A DNA stretch of 64,000 bases from Porphyromonadaceae bacterium UBA2751 (GCA_002353285.1 DEJJ01000029.1:107395-171394), one strand, 5' to 3'. Counted from the stretch's first letter, positions 42,107 to 51,889 are shown. The notes: a model not told the origin generated them from the sequence alone. A program made the numbers and translations.

Positions 42107-45100
42107 ATGAAACTACTCAAACTCGACTTAGAAAACATAGCATCGATTGAAAAGGCTACAATCGACTTCGAGAACAATCCACTCGCATCGAGCGAGGTGT
42201 TTCTCATCACGGGCAAGACTGGTTCGGGAAAAACCACAATCCTCGATGCCATTTGTCTGGCTCTTTACAACAACACTCCACGACTCAAGAACACCCAGAT
42301 GAAAGGCGATGTTCCCGACGAAGCGAACCTAAAAATCAACAATCCTGAGCAACTAATGCGCAGGAACACTTGCTCAGCATGCATCACGCTCACTTTCTTG
42401 GGCAATAACGGACAGCACTACGAGGCAAAGTGGAGTGTGGCCAGAGCACATAAGAGAAAAGACGGCAAAATACAGGGTGTGCAATGGTCACTCACAAATC
42501 TCGACACTGGCACCGTTATCAACAACAAAAATGAGTTGCCCAAAACATTTCCGCTGCCATCCATTATTGGGCTCGATTTTGACCAGTTTTGCCGAACCAC
42601 GATGCTCGCTCAGGGCGAATTCACCAAGTTTCTGAACAGTCAAGACAAGGAAAAAAGCGCTATTCTTGGAAAGATTATTGGTGCCGACAAATACATGAAG
42701 ATTGGCGCTAAAACTTATGCATTAACTGCTGCTAAAAAACAAGAATGGGAACAAGCCAGTCAACGCATCGCCGATGTCAAGATTCTCACCGACGAGGAAA
42801 TCAACAGTTTAAATGAAGAAAGGTCTAAACTCAACGAGCAATATGCCACCGAGAGAAAGCTCCTTGACAGCATAAATCACAAACTGCAATGGCTCAAAAA
42901 AGACATTGAATTGAAAAATGAAACTGCCAAAGCCAAAGCTGCCCTTGATGAAGCCACATCACAGCGTGAAAGCGATGAGAACAAAAAACTTGAGACGTTA
43001 GTCAATGAGTGGAACGCCACAATCGATGCCCGCAATTGGCTCAACACCAAGAACAAAGCTTTACGCGACATTACCACCTTCAACGAAGAGCTCAACAACC
43101 TTGTCAACAAGTTCAAGGCTATAAAGGCTGGTGTGGCATGGCTTGAAGATGATATTGCAAAAAAGAAAAACGAGCTAAATGCTACCCGACAATTCCTCAA
43201 TGAGCAAGAAGAGAAAAAAGAGGTGTATGCCAACGAGCAAACCATTACCGCCCACCTTAATGCTATTGTTAAGTGCTTGAATGACATCAAAAAAGAGCAA
43301 AAAAGCATTGTCGACGCCAACACTAAGCTCAATGGAACTCTCACGACTCAACTCAACGAGGCAAAGAGCAAGCATGAAGCAAAGGATCAAGAGGTAAAAA
43401 CAAGCAAGGAAATGCTCAACAAGCTTGAGGAAGATCTTGCCAAACTCAATCTCCCCGAGTTGCGCAAAAGCAAAGAGAATCTTACTACCATTATCAACAA
43501 TGCCAGCACAGCATTGCTCATGATTGAATCGCTCAACAAAGCTCGAGGCGATGTCGACAGTGCAAAGGATGCAATTAACGGCATCAACACAGAACTTGCT
43601 AAGCTTAAAGAAATACTTAAGCAGCAAGAAGAAGAAACCACCAAGGCACAAGAAGAATACGACACCGAAAAAGCCTTGTGCGACAAGCTGCGTGAGAGTG
43701 TTGAGCAATGGTCTAAGGCCATAAGAGGCCGACTAAAAAAAGGCGACATCTGCCCAGTGTGCCAGCAAGAAGTCAACCATGCAATTCCTCACGAGGAAGT
43801 GTTAGACGGCATCTTTGCACAAGCCCAAGCAAAGCTCAACGAGTTTGAGAAGAAGCTTACTGTCAAGAAAGATGCTTGCATTGCAACTAAAGCCAGCATT
43901 AATGCACAGCTCAACTTGCTCAAAGGCAAGGATAAAGAACTTGAGAATGCCAATAAGCGACTTGACAATGAGATGAATAAAACCCTTAATGCTTGCAAGA
44001 AATGTGGCATAACCGTTGTTGACAACAACACAAAGCAGACACTTGAAGAACTCAAGGCTAATAACAACCAGCAACTCGAGACAGTAAAGCAACAAGTGAC
44101 CAACGCCGAAGAGATTGAAGGTAAACGCAACACTCAAAACGCTACTACCATCAAGCTTCAGCACCAACTGTCTCAAGCCAGCAACACTCTCAATGACATC
44201 AAGAAAAAGATCAGTGACTGCAAGGCTGATATCCAATCGAGCAATAAGGTCATTGGCAATCTTCAGGATGAAATAACTAGTCACCGCAATGAAGTAGCAA
44301 TGGTGGTCAACACCACTCAGTGGACCAACGACTGGACGACCAATCCACTCTTGTTTATCACCGAGCTGAAACAAGCCACCCAGTTATTCAAGCAACACAC
44401 TGAGAACGAATTGCTGCAAAGCAATGCTATAAGCAGCGCTACTAATGACTTAAACAACGTGAAATCGACGGTTGATGTCATTATTGGCGCTATGCCACTG
44501 TGGGCCAACTTTTCGTCGGCGAGCAAAATAGAAGCTAAGAATTTACTCAACGATGCTAACGCCCTCAACACAAGCATCAAGTCGTTAAAGGCGACGATAG
44601 CACAGTCACAGAATACCGCCAACGAGATGAGCAATAATCTAAGCCATTGGCTCAACGAGAACCCATCACTCTCGATTGAGTCGTTAGTTGCTCTTTCCAA
44701 GCACAACCCAACAGAGGTCACCGAAGCACAAAAGACAATCAAAAACTTGCACGACAAGCAGTTGAGACTTGACGAGGCCTATAAAGGCTGCAACAACCGA
44801 CTCAAGAAGCACATTGAAGAGAGACCTCAATTCAACACCGATGAAACGCAAGACTCGCTAACCACAGCGAGCAGCAGTGTTGAAGAATCGGTTAAGTCGC
44901 TAGGTGAGCAAATTGGAGGCATCAAGGAGAAACTCGACAACGACGCACAGCAAAAAGTGAAATTAGGAAAGCTTATCGAAGACTGCAAAAAGAAGAAGAT
45001 TATTTACGAGAAATGGATGCGTTTGAACACACTGATTGGTGACAGCACCGGTAACAAATTCCGAACCATCGCACTCAGCTACATTCTTGAGAACCTCATC

Positions 45101-45511
45101 CAATCGGCCAATGTCTATATGGCCACGCTCACATCTCGATATCGCCTGCAAGTGCAGCCAGGCACTTTTGTGATAAGTGTCGAAGATGCCTATCAAGGAT
45201 ATGTCACACGCACAGCCAACACCATTTCGGGCGGCGAGAGTTTCCTTGTGTCGCTCGCTTTGGCACTGGCATTGAGCGACATTGCTCAGCAACTACAAGT
45301 GGACATGCTATTCATCGATGAGGGATTTGGCACACTCAGTGGCGAACCGTTACAAAACGCCATCAACACGCTGCGCAGCCTGCACACCGCTACAGGACGC
45401 CAAGTGGGCATCATCAGCCACATCGAGGAATTGAAAGAGAGAATCCCAGTGCAGATTCAAGTTGACCAAGTGGGCAACTCATCAAGCAGCACTGTGTCGG
45501 TTGTGAGTTAA
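42107..45511 (+). CDS. sbcC: Nuclease SbcCD subunit C (Rad50-type ATPase)
   Basis: 1134 residues. Walker A GKTGSGKT is at 36-43. Two long coiled-coil arms (about 190-530 and 570-960) flank the zinc hook CPVC at 549-552. The signature motif (ISGGESFLVSLALALAL) and Walker B (MLFIDEGFGTLSGE) are near the C-terminus. SbcC and SbcD together process DNA ends and palindromes. The coiled-coil part is K/E/N rich, as usual. Complete gene. Confidence 0.97.
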   Translation: MKLLKLDLENIASIEKATIDFENNPLASSEVFLITGKTGSGKTTILDAICLALYNNTPRLKNTQMKGDVPDEANLKINNPEQLMRRNTCSACITLTFLGNNGQHYEAKWSVARAHKRKDGKIQGVQWSLTNLDTGTVINNKNELPKTFPLPSIIGLDFDQFCRTTMLAQGEFTKFLNSQDKEKSAILGKIIGADKYMKIGAKTYALTAAKKQEWEQASQRIADVKILTDEEINSLNEERSKLNEQYATERKLLDSINHKLQWLKKDIELKNETAKAKAALDEATSQRESDENKKLETLVNEWNATIDARNWLNTKNKALRDITTFNEELNNLVNKFKAIKAGVAWLEDDIAKKKNELNATRQFLNEQEEKKEVYANEQTITAHLNAIVKCLNDIKKEQKSIVDANTKLNGTLTTQLNEAKSKHEAKDQEVKTSKEMLNKLEEDLAKLNLPELRKSKENLTTIINNASTALLMIESLNKARGDVDSAKDAINGINTELAKLKEILKQQEEETTKAQEEYDTEKALCDKLRESVEQWSKAIRGRLKKGDICPVCQQEVNHAIPHEEVLDGIFAQAQAKLNEFEKKLTVKKDACIATKASINAQLNLLKGKDKELENANKRLDNEMNKTLNACKKCGITVVDNNTKQTLEELKANNNQQLETVKQQVTNAEEIEGKRNTQNATTIKLQHQLSQASNTLNDIKKKISDCKADIQSSNKVIGNLQDEITSHRNEVAMVVNTTQWTNDWTTNPLLFITELKQATQLFKQHTENELLQSNAISSATNDLNNVKSTVDVIIGAMPLWANFSSASKIEAKNLLNDANALNTSIKSLKATIAQSQNTANEMSNNLSHWLNENPSLSIESLVALSKHNPTEVTEAQKTIKNLHDKQLRLDEAYKGCNNRLKKHIEERPQFNTDETQDSLTTASSSVEESVKSLGEQIGGIKEKLDNDAQQKVKLGKLIEDCKKKKIIYEKWMRLNTLIGDSTGNKFRTIALSYILENLIQSANVYMATLTSRYRLQVQPGTFVISVEDAYQGYVTRTANTISGGESFLVSLALALALSDIAQQLQVDMLFIDEGFGTLSGEPLQNAINTLRSLHTATGRQVGIISHIEELKERIPVQIQVDQVGNSSSSTVSVVS

Positions 45512-45536
45512 CAGTTCACAAAGCACAAAATTGACA

Positions 45537-46346
45537 TTATGAATTATGCATTGATCGCAGCTGCCAAAATGCTACTGCCGAGGCGGCAGCAACATTAAGA
45601 GAGTCAACACCATGACTCATGGGAATGCGCACCACATAGTCGGCCTGCTCTATCGTTGCATGGGGCAGGCCGTCGCCCTCGGTGCCCATCACTATAGCCA
45701 GACGAGGCTCGGCGCCTAACTGTGGATCGTCAAGACTTATTGAGTTGTCACTCAGAGCCATTGCCGCCGTCTTGAAACCCAGGGAGTTAAGACTCTGCAC
45801 TGGTGCATCAAGCCAAGTCCATGGCACCAGAAACACCGACCCCATCGACACCCGCACTGCACGGCGGTTCAACGGGTCGCACGAGGTGCGAGTCAACAAC
45901 ACTCCATCAATGCCAAGAGCTGCTGCCGAGCGGAAAATCGCGCCAATGTTGGTCGTGTCGGTCACGCCGTCAATCACCACCACTCGCCTAGCGCCATCGA
46001 GCACCTGCTCCACGCAGGGTAGCACAGGCCGCCGCATGGCGCACAGCACCCCGCGTGTGAGTACATAACCCGTGAGCTGCGCCAGCAATTCACGCTCGCC
46101 AGTGTAGATGGGCACATCGCCACATCGTTCAATAATATGGGCGGCATCACCCTCGATGTGCTTGCGCTCGCACAGCAGAGCCAGCGGTTCATAACCTGCC
46201 CTGAGCGCCACATCAATCACCTTGGGGCTCTCGGCAATGAACAAACCCTTATCGGGTTCTAAACGGTTGCGCAACTGTGCCTCAGTCAATGTGCCAAACA
46301 CCTCCACCCCACTCTGCTCAAGCGATATTATCTCAATTATTCTCAT
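45537..46346 (-). CDS. SPOUT-class RNA 2'-O-methyltransferase (TrmH family)
   Basis: 269 residues. N-terminal substrate-binding domain (LRNRLEPDKGLFIAESPKVI), then the SpoU/TrmH methyltransferase knot: motif 1 (DTTNIGAIFRSAAALGIDGVLL), motif 2 (IVMGTEGDGLP) and motif 3 (VRIPMSHGVDSLNVAAASAVAFW in two parts). These enzymes methylate ribose 2'-OH in rRNA or tRNA with SAM; the exact nucleotide is not determined. A promoter element ends only 4 nt before the ATG. Confidence 0.9.
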   Translation of the reverse strand: MRIIEIISLEQSGVEVFGTLTEAQLRNRLEPDKGLFIAESPKVIDVALRAGYEPLALLCERKHIEGDAAHIIERCGDVPIYTGERELLAQLTGYVLTRGVLCAMRRPVLPCVEQVLDGARRVVVIDGVTDTTNIGAIFRSAAALGIDGVLLTRTSCDPLNRRAVRVSMGSVFLVPWTWLDAPVQSLNSLGFKTAAMALSDNSISLDDPQLGAEPRLAIVMGTEGDGLPHATIEQADYVVRIPMSHGVDSLNVAAASAVAFWQLRSMHNS

Positions 46347-46350
46347 GCCA

Positions 46351-46358
46351 CAAAGTTA
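46351..46358 (-). promoter_or_regulatory. -7 element 4 nt before the TrmH-family start codon
   Basis: Minus-strand TAACTTTG, then TGGC, then ATG. Transcripts from this element would start at or within a few bases of the ATG, giving a leaderless mRNA. Confidence 0.6.
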
Positions 46359-46474
46359 GAAATAATATCTCAATCATACACATACTTGAATAAAGAAATA
46401 CATTTTTACCCTCACAATCAAGGAATTGCAAAACTGCAAGGTTGCCATTTTCCCAGTTCAGCATTTTTTCACAT

Positions 46475-46482
46475 TAATTTTG
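46475..46482 (+). promoter_or_regulatory. -7 promoter element of the VWA gene
   Basis: TAATTTTG matches TAnnTTTG, 59 bp ahead of the ATG at 46542. Confidence 0.6.
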
Positions 46483-46541
46483 CGGTGTAAAACATAACCA
46501 ACCACATTTATTCACTTTTTTAACCCCACACACATTGAATT

Positions 46542-47216
46542 ATGAATACCGACAAGCGCAACCGAGTTTACAACGTGATTATCCTCGACAAGAGCGGATC
46601 AATGAGTAGCATCGCACGCCAGGCCATCGACGGCGTCAACGAGACCATCCAGTCAATCAAGCGCACTCAGGAGAAACATCCCGAGCAGGACAACATCCTC
46701 ACGCTCGTGGCCTTCTGTGGATGCGAAATCAAGAAAATCTACGACCAATGCCCAATTGCCGAGGTTGTCCCTATCACAAAGCGTGATTATCAACCATGCT
46801 GCATGACGCCACTCTACGATGCCATGGGCAACACCATCACCGCAATCCACGCCCTCATGGATGCCAATTCCATTGCCAGCGTTACTATTATCACCGATGG
46901 CTATGAGAATGCATCACGTGAGTTCTCCCACAAGGCCATCAGGGGTCTTATCGAGGCCTACAAGAACGAGGGTTGGATGTTTGCCTACATAGGTGCCGAC
47001 CACGACGTGGAGTCGGTGGCATTCTCTCTCTCAATCGACAACCACATGCAGTTTGAGAAAACGGCCGAAGGAACAGCCCGAGCCTTCAACAACTTCAACA
47101 TGTGTCAGGCCAAGTTCATCGAGGACATTGCGCCAATGATGAGCGACAGCAGCTTGAGCGACGAGGATAAACGGCGCTCACTGCGCAAGCGTTCATCGTC
47201 ATTCTTCAGCAAATAA
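46542..47216 (+). CDS. Cytoplasmic von Willebrand factor A domain protein
   Basis: 224 residues, almost all one VWA domain. The complete metal-ion-dependent adhesion site is visible: DKSGS at 16-20, Thr89 in CCMTPLYDAMG, and Asp119 in TIITDGYENAS. No signal peptide or membrane segment, so it should act in the cytoplasm. The C-terminus is a basic Arg/Ser tail (RRSLRKRSSSFFSK). VWA domains of this stand-alone type resemble TerY-like proteins of chaperone or stress systems, but no ter or MoxR-ATPase genes are here. An unrecognised gene follows after a hairpin. Partner unknown. Confidence 0.85.
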   Translation: MNTDKRNRVYNVIILDKSGSMSSIARQAIDGVNETIQSIKRTQEKHPEQDNILTLVAFCGCEIKKIYDQCPIAEVVPITKRDYQPCCMTPLYDAMGNTITAIHALMDANSIASVTIITDGYENASREFSHKAIRGLIEAYKNEGWMFAYIGADHDVESVAFSLSIDNHMQFEKTAEGTARAFNNFNMCQAKFIEDIAPMMSDSSLSDEDKRRSLRKRSSSFFSK

Positions 47217-47234
47217 AAACCCTTTAACACTGCC

Positions 47235-47269
47235 AAGTGTGTCATGTCACAGCGCATGGCACACTTTTT
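47235..47269 (+). terminator. Hairpin between the VWA gene and the next gene
   Basis: AAGTGTGTCATG (47235-47246) pairs with CATGGCACACTT (47255-47266) with one G-U, loop of 8 nt, followed by TTT. Likely a terminator, possibly leaky. Confidence 0.7.
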
Positions 47270-47300
47270 GCTATTTTTCATCATATCAACACAATAAGTC

Positions 47301-48410
47301 ATGTCACAAATCATCAAAAGATTTTCAGCGATTAATCAGGAACTCGAGTTTGGCGTAATCTATGTAGTTGTGCCAACTTGGATTCAGCAAAGCAGTAATG
47401 ATTACTTGTGGACTTCGGTCCAGAGATTGTTGCATGTGCTAAAAAAACTCACCAGATATGAAATAAAAATCATCGACTTGCCCAACTCCCGTGGCATCAC
47501 TCTCGTGGCAAGGCGCATCAACGTGGGCAACTCGGGAACAGATGCAGTGGTTGAGATGCCTCTCAGCAACAGTGACAGCTTGTTGATTGATTTCCATCAT
47601 TTTGCATCCATTGCAACCAATGTCACAAGCACCGAGAGCGGCGACTCGTTGCTCACGCAGTACGTCAATCGCAATGAGCAACTTATCCAAGAAAGTCGCA
47701 GTTCGGTGCGTGAATCGCAAGCGAGCAAAAAACACAACTTTAATAACTGGCTCACGTTCAACCTGCGTGTTGGCGAAGCTTATGATTCCGACCACTGTGA
47801 GGTGTGTTCACCATCAATGGAGCCTCTTGAAGTCGACGAAGAGGAAACACAACTCGACACATTAGAGCAAGAGCAACAGCAGGCACTAAAGGACATAGAG
47901 GCGAAAATCCTCGAATATGTAATAAAATATCACGCCAATCCTGAGCAACTCTTCAATACTCTGCTCAAAGGCAAGTTTGTGATTGGCAACAATAACAATC
48001 TCAGCCCTATCGTGGTCAATAACGACCTTAAGATTGTGCTGCCAGGCTACAACGAGGTGGAGGTTAAGATGAGAGCTATGCCACGCACCATCTATATCCT
48101 TTTCCTTAAGCATCCCGAGGGAATTATTTTGCGTAACATTGCCAACTACCGCGACGAGATTGAAAACATCTACTCAATAGTGATGCCCGGGCGCAATGAG
48201 GACATGGCCAAGAAGTCCATCGACAACCTACTCGACCCCATGAGCAACACGCTCAATGAGTATATTGCCAAGATTAAGCGAAACATCAAGTTATACATCA
48301 TTGACGAGCAGATTGCCAACAACTACATTATCACAGGAAAGCGCAACGAGCCTTACCGCATCAGCATCGATCCAGCCCTTATCAAGCTACCACGAGCCAT
48401 CACGGCCTAA
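47301..48410 (+). CDS. Uncharacterised 369-residue cytoplasmic protein
   Basis: No signal peptide or membrane helix. Residues 1-145 look alpha/beta (FGVIYVVVPTWIQQ; YEIKIIDLPNSRGITLVARR). Residues 165-178 hold DSDHCEVCSPS, and residues 182-210 form an acidic, Gln-rich helix (LDTLEQEQQQALKDIEAK). The last about 130 residues form a separate basic domain (ALPRTIY-like core: MRAMPRTIYILFLKHPEGIIL, then NIANYRDEIENIYSIV), of a kind I associate with C-termini of other uncharacterised Bacteroidales proteins. Follows the VWA gene in the same direction 84 bp downstream, with a hairpin between. Function unknown. Confidence 0.75.
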   Translation: MSQIIKRFSAINQELEFGVIYVVVPTWIQQSSNDYLWTSVQRLLHVLKKLTRYEIKIIDLPNSRGITLVARRINVGNSGTDAVVEMPLSNSDSLLIDFHHFASIATNVTSTESGDSLLTQYVNRNEQLIQESRSSVRESQASKKHNFNNWLTFNLRVGEAYDSDHCEVCSPSMEPLEVDEEETQLDTLEQEQQQALKDIEAKILEYVIKYHANPEQLFNTLLKGKFVIGNNNNLSPIVVNNDLKIVLPGYNEVEVKMRAMPRTIYILFLKHPEGIILRNIANYRDEIENIYSIVMPGRNEDMAKKSIDNLLDPMSNTLNEYIAKIKRNIKLYIIDEQIANNYIITGKRNEPYRISIDPALIKLPRAITA

Positions 48411-48460
48411 ACTTAGGTCAAAGCCCTAATTCTTAACTAACTGTTTTTTGGTGGATTGAG

Positions 48461-49297
48461 TTACCTGTAGGTGTACCGCACAGTGAGCTTGGGCACCACA
48501 TTAACGGTGTAGCTCTTCACATAGCCATCGCTGTCGAGATCGTAGTTAATGGTGTAGTTCTTGAGTACCATCTGCCCAGTTTCGGGATCTTCCGTTCCAT
48601 CTTTCATCACTGCATTAGGCAGCATTGCATTAGTAGCGCCATATAAACCTGCATTTCTCATTACCTCACACACCAGCAGCGTGAATGTGAAGGGATTGTT
48701 GGCATAGATGTCAATGCCTCCCTTGTTGGCAATGCCACGGCTGTAATCATAGGCGACACTATCACTTTCAACAACCGAGTTAAATTTCCAATACTTAATG
48801 TTTCCATTATTCCAATTGACAATCGTCAAGTCGGTCTGCGAAGGCGACACCACTTGCGCAGCCTCAAGCTCATTGTCGTAGCTGTAGGCAAGCGCTGCAG
48901 CAGTGCGGCTAGAGCTCACATTAGCCAAGCGAGTAATGGCCCCACGATTATTCACCTCAAACGAATAGGTGACCGGCTGAATCTTCTTATCGCAGATTAT
49001 GGCGCCGTTCTTGTAGTCGAAGTGAATCACTTCCTTATTATACTCACTGCCCGACTTGTCATAATAGGTAGCAGTGATTTTCTCCACATGATTGTTTCCA
49101 TCGTAGTCAATCACTGCCACCGACGAGCCGCCATTCTCTTGAGAGCGCTCAATCTTGCTAATCATCTTGTGGCCAGCGGGCAGCTGGGGATAAATCATGT
49201 TGAACTCACGAGTGAACGTGTTCTTGGGCTCATCGTCGCTACATGCAACCATGGTCATTGCAACCAGCGCAATTGACAGGTATTTAAAAAATCTCAT
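48461..49297 (-). CDS. DUF4595-like lipoprotein
   Basis: 278 residues. Lipoprotein signal with lipobox MVAC, Cys19, followed by SDDEPK, a usual start for surface lipoproteins of Bacteroidota. The remainder has repeated beta-hairpin strands of RHS/YD-like pattern (KITATYYDKSGSEYNKEVIHF; AYSYDNELEAAQVV), in line with DUF4595. Outer-membrane location is expected; no known function. It is transcribed alone from a promoter at 49338-49345. Confidence 0.75.
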   Translation of the reverse strand: MRFFKYLSIALVAMTMVACSDDEPKNTFTREFNMIYPQLPAGHKMISKIERSQENGGSSVAVIDYDGNNHVEKITATYYDKSGSEYNKEVIHFDYKNGAIICDKKIQPVTYSFEVNNRGAITRLANVSSSRTAAALAYSYDNELEAAQVVSPSQTDLTIVNWNNGNIKYWKFNSVVESDSVAYDYSRGIANKGGIDIYANNPFTFTLLVCEVMRNAGLYGATNAMLPNAVMKDGTEDPETGQMVLKNYTINYDLDSDGYVKSYTVNVVPKLTVRYTYR

Positions 49298-49337
49298 TGG
49301 TGTTTCTGTTTTAATTATTAGTTTTAGTTATTGACTG

Positions 49338-49345
49338 CAAATATA
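49338..49345 (-). promoter_or_regulatory. -7 promoter element of the DUF4595-like gene
   Basis: Minus-strand TATATTTG matches TAnnTTTG, 40 bp upstream of the start codon. Confidence 0.6.
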
Positions 49346-49433
49346 GCAACTAAAACACATTTCACACTAACGATTAAACAAGTTTAACGATTTCTTGTAC
49401 CGCGTGAATTGCGGATTATGCATTAATTAGTCG

Positions 49434-49441
49434 TAACTTTG
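49434..49441 (+). promoter_or_regulatory. -7 promoter element of the MATE gene
   Basis: TAACTTTG, an exact match, 15 bp ahead of the ATG at 49457. A start at 49439 would lie inside the element, which supports the later ATG. Confidence 0.7.
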
Positions 49442-49456
49442 CAGCGTTTTTTCATT

Positions 49457-50770
49457 ATGAGGTTATCGAAATTAAATAGAGAAATAATGGCGATTTCGCT
49501 GCCTGCGATTGTCGCCAACATTGCTGAGCCGCTGCTGGGGCTGCTTGACACGGGCATAGCTGGCCACCTGGGTGCTCCACAGTTTATTGGTGCTGTGGCC
49601 GTGGGTGCAATGATGATGAACGTGCTATACTGGAACTTCGGTTTCTTGCGCATGAGCACCTCAGGGCTCACGGCACAAGCCTTTGGCAGTGGGTCGCATC
49701 AAGCTCAAGTCGACACGCTTGAGCGCTCCAGCACCATTGCTTTGATAGCTGGCATTGCCATGGTGGCACTGCAGGTGCCCATCAGGTGGTTCCTACTGTG
49801 GCTAATGGCACCAAGTGCTGAGGTCTCAGCACTGGCAGCCACCTATTTCACAATTGTTGTGTGGGGAGCACCTGCTGTGCTACTCACCATGTCGCTCAAG
49901 GGATGGCTCCTGGGCATGCAAGATTCTCGCAGTCCCATGATCATCTCCATTGGGGTGAACGTGCTTAATGTTATCGTGAGCCTGATTGCTGTTTATTCCC
50001 TCGACATGGGTTTCAAGGGCATCGCGGTGGGCACACTGGTCTCGGTGTGGGCTGGTGTGATATATGCCTGCTGGTGCGTGAGAAAAAAGTTTGCTAAAAT
50101 CGCAAGCAGTCTGCGCCTGGCAAGAGCGTTCAACTTCAAGGGTAGTGGCCGATTCTTCAAGGTGAGTAGCGACATTTTTGTGCGCTGTATCTTCATGCTT
50201 GTGGTCAACCTCTATTTCATTAGAGCTGGTGCCAGCGGTGGCGACATTGTGCTGGCTGTCAACACGATGATGCAGCAGTTGTTCCACCTCTACAGCTACT
50301 TCATGGATGGCATCGCCTTTGCTGGCGAGGCTGTAGTGGGGAAATATTATGGTGCTCGCGACCTCAGCACGATGCACCGCTGCGTGCGATGGCTCTTCGT
50401 GTGGAGTACAGCTATAACGGCCATCTTCGTCATTGTTTACTGCCTCTTCCCCCACCCCATCTTTGCCCTATTCACCAGTCAGCAGCAAGTGGTTGATGTG
50501 GCCATGCAATATCACTGGTGGTGCTCTATTGTGCCCATTGTGAGCATGGCGGCTTTTGTGTGGGATGGAGTGTTCATTGGCGTCACCGCCAGCCGCGGCA
50601 TGCTCACAGCTGTGGCTACTGCATGCGCTGTGTTTTTTATTTTCTATTTCACCCTACCATCCTCTTGGGGCAACCACACCCTGTGGATTGCCTTCATCGC
50701 CTTTCTCTCCACCCGCAGCCTTGTGCAGACCATCCTGTGGCTTCACCGCTGGAACAAGAAATACCAATAG
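49457..50770 (+). CDS. MATE-family (DinF-type) efflux transporter
   Basis: 437 residues from ATG 49457 (MRLSKLNREIMAISLP). MATE transporters export cationic drugs or metabolites by Na+ or H+ antiport. Twelve hydrophobic helices in two bundles are visible; the first bundle opens LPAIVANIAEPLLGLLDTGIAG, with the DinF-type loop (TSGLTAQAFGSGS) after helix 2. The second bundle begins SSDIFVRCIFMLVV. The DinF subgroup is the best fit. Substrate not determined. Confidence 0.92.
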   Translation: MRLSKLNREIMAISLPAIVANIAEPLLGLLDTGIAGHLGAPQFIGAVAVGAMMMNVLYWNFGFLRMSTSGLTAQAFGSGSHQAQVDTLERSSTIALIAGIAMVALQVPIRWFLLWLMAPSAEVSALAATYFTIVVWGAPAVLLTMSLKGWLLGMQDSRSPMIISIGVNVLNVIVSLIAVYSLDMGFKGIAVGTLVSVWAGVIYACWCVRKKFAKIASSLRLARAFNFKGSGRFFKVSSDIFVRCIFMLVVNLYFIRAGASGGDIVLAVNTMMQQLFHLYSYFMDGIAFAGEAVVGKYYGARDLSTMHRCVRWLFVWSTAITAIFVIVYCLFPHPIFALFTSQQQVVDVAMQYHWWCSIVPIVSMAAFVWDGVFIGVTASRGMLTAVATACAVFFIFYFTLPSSWGNHTLWIAFIAFLSTRSLVQTILWLHRWNKKYQ

Positions 50771-50804
50771 AGAACGTAAACTTATATCAATATTTCACAA
50801 AAAG

Positions 50805-50835
50805 TTGCATAGCGATTATCATTTACTTAATTTTG
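50805..50835 (+). promoter_or_regulatory. dusB promoter
   Basis: TTG at 50805-50807 and TAATTTTG at 50828-50835, spacing 20 bp; the ATG follows 36 bp later. Confidence 0.7.
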
Positions 50836-50871
50836 CAACAGATATAATAAAGCTTTCCGCATCAGAACACA

Positions 50872-51867
50872 ATGAAAATTGGCAACATAGATTTAGGTAA
50901 CAGACCCGTGATGCTGGCACCGATGGAGGATGTGACCGACGTGTCGTTCCGCCAGATTTGCCGTGAGCAAGGGGCCGACATGGTATATACGGAGTTCGTG
51001 AGTGCCGATGCTGTGATTCGCAACATCGGCTCCACACTGCGCAAGATGGTGATAAATCCTGGCGAGCGACCTGCTGCAATTCAGATCTATGGCCGCGAGG
51101 TGGCCCCCATGGTCGAGGCTGCACGCATTGCTCAGGAGGCCAAGCCCGAGGTGCTCGACATCAACTTTGGATGTCCCGTCAAAAAGGTGGCTCGAAAGGG
51201 TGCAGGCGCTGGAATGTTGCAGAATGTTCCTCTCTTGCTCGAGATTACTCGTGAGGTGGTAAAAGCTGTCAATCTCCCTGTTACGGTAAAAACTCGTCTT
51301 GGATGGGATTGCAACAACAAGATAATTGTTGAACTTGCCGAACAGCTGCAGGATTGTGGCATTCAAGCCCTTACAATTCATGGTCGCACCCGTTCGCAGA
51401 TGTATAACGGAGAGGCCGACTGGACTCTCATTGGCGAGGTGAAGAACAATCCGCGAATGACAATCCCCATCATTGGCAACGGTGACATCACTACTCCCCA
51501 AAAGCTTGCCGAGTACTATGACCGCTATGGCGTTGACGGCATTATGGTGGGACGTGCCTCGATAGGTGCCCCCTGGATTTTCCGTGAGATGAAGCAATAT
51601 CTGCTCACTGGTGAGATTCCTGAGATTAGCCGTCATGAAAAAATGGCGCTGATTCGCCGTCAAATTGACGAGAGCATCGATCGCATCGACGAGTACCGCG
51701 GCATCCTGCACATTCGCCGCCATCTAGCCGCCACACCGCTGTTTAAGGGCATCAAGAACTTCCGCGACACACGCATCGCCATGCTCCGCGCCAACACAAA
51801 AGATGAACTCATGACCATCCTCGATCACATCGAGAACGACATCTTCCCTACCCTCAACGAGGAATAG
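50872..51867 (+). CDS. dusB: tRNA-dihydrouridine synthase (DusB type)
   Basis: 331 residues. Dus enzymes reduce specific D-loop uridines in tRNA with FMN and NADPH. The TIM-barrel start is typical (NRPVMLAPMEDVTDVSFRQ). The catalytic Cys101 is in NFGCPVKKV, the tRNA/FMN segment KTRLGWD is in the middle, and the FMN phosphate loop (IGNGDIT, then GIMVGRASIGAPWIF) is complete. It converges with ligA, 22 bp between the stop codons. Confidence 0.95.
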   Translation: MKIGNIDLGNRPVMLAPMEDVTDVSFRQICREQGADMVYTEFVSADAVIRNIGSTLRKMVINPGERPAAIQIYGREVAPMVEAARIAQEAKPEVLDINFGCPVKKVARKGAGAGMLQNVPLLLEITREVVKAVNLPVTVKTRLGWDCNNKIIVELAEQLQDCGIQALTIHGRTRSQMYNGEADWTLIGEVKNNPRMTIPIIGNGDITTPQKLAEYYDRYGVDGIMVGRASIGAPWIFREMKQYLLTGEIPEISRHEKMALIRRQIDESIDRIDEYRGILHIRRHLAATPLFKGIKNFRDTRIAMLRANTKDELMTILDHIENDIFPTLNEE

Positions 51868-51889
51868 CGATTGTCAAGAATCTTAAAAC

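Noticed and set aside
40941..45511. sbcD-sbcC as part of a defence island
   Set aside because: Gene order, motifs and lengths are those of the ordinary housekeeping SbcCD complex, and flanking genes are not defence genes.
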